Shown here one piece after another: positions 60,401 through 64,000 of a stretch of DNA of 64,000 nt. Positions within the stretch are counted from its first letter, which is position 1, and every line of letters starts with the position of its first letter. The stretch lies in contig CAYJPV010000013.1 in assembly GCA_964372095.1 (NCBI GenBank), positions 62,001 to 126,000 of the forward strand, written 5' to 3'. A program made the position numbers and the translations under genes. The DNA is from CAYJPV01 sp964372095 (GTDB lineage Bacteria > Acidobacteriota > Vicinamibacteria > Vicinamibacterales > JAKQTR01). The notes beneath the pieces were generated by a model, which saw nothing but the letters and a program-made list of their open reading frames with translations, had not been told where the DNA came from and made no database searches.

Positions 60401-63400
60401 CTACCGTATGGCAATCCGCCGGCCGGCATTCGCGCGGTTAAACGCCGGCACGTCCTTCTCGACGACCGCATCGAACGCCGACTGGGCCGCGGCCAGTTCC
60501 TGCTCGAGCATGGCGAGAATGTGCATCGAGGCGTCAGTCGGCCGGTAGTCCGCGCCGCCCTGGACATCACCGGCCCCGCTGCCGATGACGCCATTGAGCC
60601 AGACCAGGTTCAGGTAGACCTTGTAGGCCTCGACGTACCACTTGTCGTCACTGTGGATTTCGGTTCGCGTGACGAGCATCAGCTCGACATCCAGCATCTT
60701 CCTGTCGAGATCGCGCAATGCCTGCGCGACGGCTTTGTTGCCGGCCTGCTGCTTCAGCAGGTCCTCGATCTGCTTCCGCATCACCTCGAGCCTGTTGATG
60801 ATGGCCACCGACGCGTTCAGCCCGTCGCGAATCCGGACCCCCGCGGCCGTTGCCGCGGCGAGATCGGACGAAGAGGCCTGGATATCGGGATCCTTGATGA
60901 CCTCGAACGGTTTCGAGGCGGTCAGACCCGCGTGCGACATCCGGACGGTGTACCTGCCAGGCACGGCAAGCGGCCCGACCCGGACGGCCTGCTGAATGCC
61001 CCAGTGCAGGATCGGCCTCGTGTCCTGACCCTTGAAGCGGGACTCCTCCCAGATGTGCGGGTTGTCGGGAGGAATGGTGCGCAGCGCCACCTGTGCCGGA
61101 GGTTCGTGCCGCAAATCCCACGTCACCTGGTTCAGTCCTGCCTGAGCGGGCCCTTCGATTCTGCGAAGGACGGTGCCGGCCCCGTCGAGAATCTCGAACA
61201 CGACTGGTTGTGCCGACGCGGCATTCACGGTGTACAGGAACTCGGCGTGTCCGCTGCGCGCCTCGCGGAACCCGGGTCTGGGGTCGTACAGGAATGCCGC
61301 CGCATTCGTGTCGACTGAATCCTGCTGCTCGAGCCTGGTGATGTCGCGCAGCACGTACAGCCCACGGCCGTACGTCGAGACCACGACGTCATGGTGCTGC
61401 GCCTGCACTTCGATCCAGGTGACCGGCGCCGAAGGCAGGCCGTCCTTGAACGGCGTCCACGTGGCGCCGTCGTTCATCGAGTAGAAGAACCCGTTTCCGG
61501 TTCCCGCAAACAGCATGCCGCGGCGATTCGGGTTCTCGGCGACGTTGAGGACGTAGTTCAACGGGTGCCCCTTCGGCAGGCCACCGCTGATCTTCGTCCA
61601 CGTCTTTCCGTAGTCCGCCGTCCGGTAGATGAACGGGTCGCGGTTGTCCATCAGGTGATAGTCCACCGCCACGTACGCGGTACCCGCGTCGAAACGCGAG
61701 GGCTCGATACGCCGGATGGTGCCCCACTCGGGCAGTCCGGTGACGTTCTTCGTCACGTTGTTCCACGTGCGCCCGCCGTCGAGCGTGTTCCAGATCAGTC
61801 CGTCGTTGGTCCCGGCCCAGATGAGGCCGCGCCGGATCTTCGACGGGGCAATGGCGAACACGACCTCGCCGTAGAACTGCCCGAGGTTATCGCCGACGAT
61901 GCCGCCGGACGAGACGATGCGGCTGGGGTCCTGCGTCGACAGGTCGGGACTGATGACGCTCCAGGTCTGGCCCTGATCGCTGGTCTTGAAGATGACCTGG
62001 CAGCCGTAATACACCGTTTCCGGCTCGAACGGGTCGAAGGCCAGCGGTGGTGACCAGTGACACCGGTACTTCAGCTTGTTCGGCTCCGAATCCGTTGTGT
62101 GAATCCACGGGCTGACGGATCGTGCGCGCCCCAGGCGGTTGTCGTACCGTGTGACCTCGTTGCCGTAACACGTCGCCCAGATGACGTCCGGGTTGCCGGG
62201 CACCGGTATCGTGAACCCCGACTCGCAGCCGCCGATGCCCTGTTGCCAGGGGCTGACGACGGGCCCGCGGGCCAGGCCGAACGAGCCGCTCGGCGGCCGC
62301 GGTGGCCGGAGGCCTTGTGCGGCGGCGTAACTGGGCACGTTCGGAACGGGCACCGGCGACGTCACGGGCCCCCGCATCGTGCCGTTATCCTGCCGGTTGC
62401 TGTAGATCCAGTACGGCACCTGGTCGTCGATCGCCACGTGATACATCTGGCCGACCGGAAGGATCACGCTCTGGAAGGTCTTTGCGTGGTCTCGGGTGAA
62501 GTTCAGTCCGGCATCGTCGGTGACGACCCAGTGGTCGCCATTGGCCGGATCGACCCAGATGTCATGGCAGTCGCCGCACACCCCGCCGCCGGGAGGAAAG
62601 CTGAGCCCGCCGTCGGTTGAACGATGGAAGCTGCTGTTGGCGATCAGGACCTCGTCCGGGTTCTGGGGATTGACCTCGATGCGGATATAGAAGCCCGCCC
62701 GGCCGATGAGTCTGCGGTCCCAGCTGACGACGCGCCATGTGTCGCCGCCATCGTCGGACCGCCACAACGACCCCTGATCTGGTGTCTGAATCAGCGCGAA
62801 CATCCGTCTGGCATCGGACGGAGCAATCGCCACGTCGATCTTGCCGACGGGCGACTTCGGCAGGCCGGTGTGCACCAGGCGTTCCCATGTGGTACCGCCG
62901 TCTTTCGACCGGTACACGCCGCTGCCGGGTCCGCCGCTGAACATGGCCCACGTGTGCATCACCACTTCCCAGGTGCCGGCCAGCAGCACATTCGGGTTGC
63001 GTGGATCCATCGACAAGCCGGAACAGCCGGTGTCGGGATTCACGAACAGCACACGCTGCCAGTTGCGGCCGCCGTCCGTCGTGCGGAAGACCCCGCGTTC
63101 TTCCTGCGGGCCGGTCGTCCGCCCGAGGGCGCAGACGAACACCGTATCGGGGTTGGTCGGATGAATCAGGAGCCGTGCGACGCGGCCCGTGTCGGGCAAG
63201 CCCATGTTCGTCCATGTCTTGCCCGCATCGGTGGACTTGTAGACCCCGTCGCCCATGACGTCCGCGTCGCGGATGGCCCAGGCCTCACCCGTGCCTGCCC
63301 AGACGATGTCGGGGTTCGACCGTGACACGGCAATGGCGCCGATGGCCTGCGCCGTCTGGGCGTCGAACATCGGTTCCCACGTCTGGCCGCCGTCGGCGGT

Positions 63401-63625
63401 CTTCCATACGCCTCCTGATGCCGCGCCGGCGTAGTACGTCCGGGTATTGCCGGGGATGCCGGCGATGGCCGAGAAGCGGCCCGCGCTCGGCGGGCCGACG
63501 TAGCGGAAACGCAGCGGTTCGGGCGGGGCATTCTGCGGTCCCTGCGCCGAGAGAACCCCTGCGATCACGAGGGCCAGCACAAGCCCGAGGACCAGACGCC
63601 AACGGCACACGGCAGACGCAGTCAT
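60401..63625 (-). CDS. Exported sortilin/BNR-repeat (VPS10-like) protein
   Basis: 1074 residues. The ATG at 63625 follows AAGGAGG with five-base spacing. A signal peptide (LVLGLVLALVIAGVLSAQG) precedes a double beta-propeller with many BNR/Asp-box turns (SxDxGxTW: KTADGGQTW, KSTDAGKTW, RSKDGGTTW, RTADYGKTW) over residues about 40-740. A C-terminal region (about 760-1074) has a fibronectin-like part and helices. This family is abundant in Acidobacteriota and Bacteroidota; some members bind or cut glycans, but no catalytic residue can be assigned. It lies 11 bases after the peroxiredoxin gene. Confidence 0.85.
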   Translation of the reverse strand: MTASAVCRWRLVLGLVLALVIAGVLSAQGPQNAPPEPLRFRYVGPPSAGRFSAIAGIPGNTRTYYAGAASGGVWKTADGGQTWEPMFDAQTAQAIGAIAVSRSNPDIVWAGTGEAWAIRDADVMGDGVYKSTDAGKTWTNMGLPDTGRVARLLIHPTNPDTVFVCALGRTTGPQEERGVFRTTDGGRNWQRVLFVNPDTGCSGLSMDPRNPNVLLAGTWEVVMHTWAMFSGGPGSGVYRSKDGGTTWERLVHTGLPKSPVGKIDVAIAPSDARRMFALIQTPDQGSLWRSDDGGDTWRVVSWDRRLIGRAGFYIRIEVNPQNPDEVLIANSSFHRSTDGGLSFPPGGGVCGDCHDIWVDPANGDHWVVTDDAGLNFTRDHAKTFQSVILPVGQMYHVAIDDQVPYWIYSNRQDNGTMRGPVTSPVPVPNVPSYAAAQGLRPPRPPSGSFGLARGPVVSPWQQGIGGCESGFTIPVPGNPDVIWATCYGNEVTRYDNRLGRARSVSPWIHTTDSEPNKLKYRCHWSPPLAFDPFEPETVYYGCQVIFKTSDQGQTWSVISPDLSTQDPSRIVSSGGIVGDNLGQFYGEVVFAIAPSKIRRGLIWAGTNDGLIWNTLDGGRTWNNVTKNVTGLPEWGTIRRIEPSRFDAGTAYVAVDYHLMDNRDPFIYRTADYGKTWTKISGGLPKGHPLNYVLNVAENPNRRGMLFAGTGNGFFYSMNDGATWTPFKDGLPSAPVTWIEVQAQHHDVVVSTYGRGLYVLRDITRLEQQDSVDTNAAAFLYDPRPGFREARSGHAEFLYTVNAASAQPVVFEILDGAGTVLRRIEGPAQAGLNQVTWDLRHEPPAQVALRTIPPDNPHIWEESRFKGQDTRPILHWGIQQAVRVGPLAVPGRYTVRMSHAGLTASKPFEVIKDPDIQASSSDLAAATAAGVRIRDGLNASVAIINRLEVMRKQIEDLLKQQAGNKAVAQALRDLDRKMLDVELMLVTRTEIHSDDKWYVEAYKVYLNLVWLNGVIGSGAGDVQGGADYRPTDASMHILAMLEQELAAAQSAFDAVVEKDVPAFNRANAGRRIAIR

Positions 63626-63636
63626 GGAGGCCTCCT

Positions 63637-64000
63637 TCACTTCTTCTTCAGCAGCGCCTGCGCTTCCGGCACCGTATCACCCGGGGACACTTTGTACCAG
63701 GCGCCCTCGATCCGGCCCTGTTCGTCGATCAGGAACGACGACCTGTTGATGCCGAAGTACTTCTTGCCGTACATCGACTTCTCGGCCCACACGCCGTACG
63801 CCTCGGCCATGACGTGTTCGGTATCGGCGAGGAGGGGAAACCCCAGGCCGTACTTGTCATCGAACTTCTTCTGGGATTCGGGCTTGTCGGGGCTGACCCC
63901 GATGACGGCCGTCTTGTGCTTCGAGAATTCATCACGTGCGTCCCGCACGTTGCAGGCCTGGACCGTTCAACCGGGTGTGTTGGCCTTGGGGTAGAAGTAG
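63637..64000 (-). CDS. bcp: Selenocysteine-containing Bcp-type peroxiredoxin, 5' end outside window
   Basis: Thiol/selenol peroxidase of the PrxQ/BCP group. From the window edge the frame reads YFYPKANTPG, then TGA (63967-63969), then TVQACNVRDARDEF. In BCP proteins this is YFYPK-x-x-TPGCTxxAC, with the peroxidatic Cys exactly at the TGA, so UGA is most simply read as selenocysteine. The resolving Cys is five residues on. The rest matches BCP (IGVSPDKPESQKKF, DKYGLGFPLLAD, NRSSFLIDEQG). A 7-bp hairpin lies 17 bases after the UGA. A naive gene caller would start at the GTG at 63948 and lose the active site. A sequencing error or pseudogene is the alternative. Confidence 0.82.
63934..63950 (-). 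promoter_or_regulatory. SECIS-like hairpin after the in-frame UGA
   Basis: Perfect stem ACGUGCG/CGCACGU with loop GGA. The loop is 24-26 bases after the UGA and begins with G, consistent with the bacterial SECIS pattern (a hairpin with G at the start of the apical loop about 16-37 bases downstream). Confidence 0.65.

Noticed and set aside
63637..63948. Peroxiredoxin as a short 103-residue protein starting at the GTG at 63948
   Set aside because: It would lack the catalytic site, while homology continues upstream through the TGA.

Overview
The window reads as a high-GC, Gram-negative, facultative or strict anaerobe, most likely an Acidobacteriota genome of the Vicinamibacteria kind. I base this on the base composition, on the TonB-type outer membrane protein with an N-terminal carboxypeptidase-regulatory-like domain (5.2-7.9 kb), on the sortilin/BNR-repeat and M14 exported proteins, and on heptamer-rich intergenic DNA. 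This is inference; no rRNA or tRNA is present to confirm it. Three runs of ten N (5017, 42324, 45043) show a scaffolded draft assembly, and each lies in repeat DNA.

Hydrogen metabolism dominates. At the left edge is a three-gene NAD-linked [FeFe]-hydrogenase operon: partial hydC (NuoE-like), a short hydB (NuoF-like) and hydA. A second set, rex-hydC-hydB-hydA followed by an H-cluster-type sensor histidine kinase and a stand-alone receiver, runs leftward from 50.2 to 42.4 kb. It starts at a clear promoter carrying two tandem perfect Rex operators. All three H-cluster maturases are present: hydF and hydE at 17.0-19.3 kb in an operon headed by aspA, and hydG at 50.4-51.8 kb. The layout implies that the cell makes or uses H2 with NAD(H) and ferredoxin, controls the second enzyme by NADH/NAD+ through Rex, and may sense H2 or redox state through the H-cluster kinase.

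Other regions: 3.9-7.9 kb, exported and outer-membrane proteins. 7.9-15.4 kb, lipopolysaccharide assembly (two GT9 heptosyltransferase-like enzymes, a GT39/ArnT-like enzyme, a Kdo/heptose kinase-like protein, an MsbA-like exporter) plus a PHP-domain protein. 19.3-25 kb, an esterase, an M14 peptidase, a DUF485-ActP-like symporter pair and a phosphoesterase. 25.7-29.8 kb, a Cache-PAS-CBS-DUF294 signalling protein behind an AmpG-like transporter. 29.9-42.2 kb, a signalling block of three histidine kinases or hybrids, two NarL-type regulators, a receiver-kinase, CheW and a chemoreceptor. 51.9-55.4 kb, a YcaQ-like protein, ApaG and a sodium/solute symporter whose 3' end is disturbed by a 14-base homopolymer. 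55.6-58.6 kb, a DMSO-reductase-family molybdoenzyme and its ferredoxin subunit. 58.6-60.3 kb, a pair of unrecognised membrane/lipoprotein genes. 60.4-64.0 kb, a BNR-repeat protein and a peroxiredoxin that appears to be a selenoprotein: an in-frame TGA sits at the catalytic-cysteine position with a SECIS-like hairpin just downstream.

Intergenic DNA carries families of seven-base tandem arrays, hairpins following GTACGTAG, and TCAGACC-type inverted repeats. Several arrays supply the stop codons of the flanking genes. No transposase, CRISPR array, rRNA or tRNA was seen.
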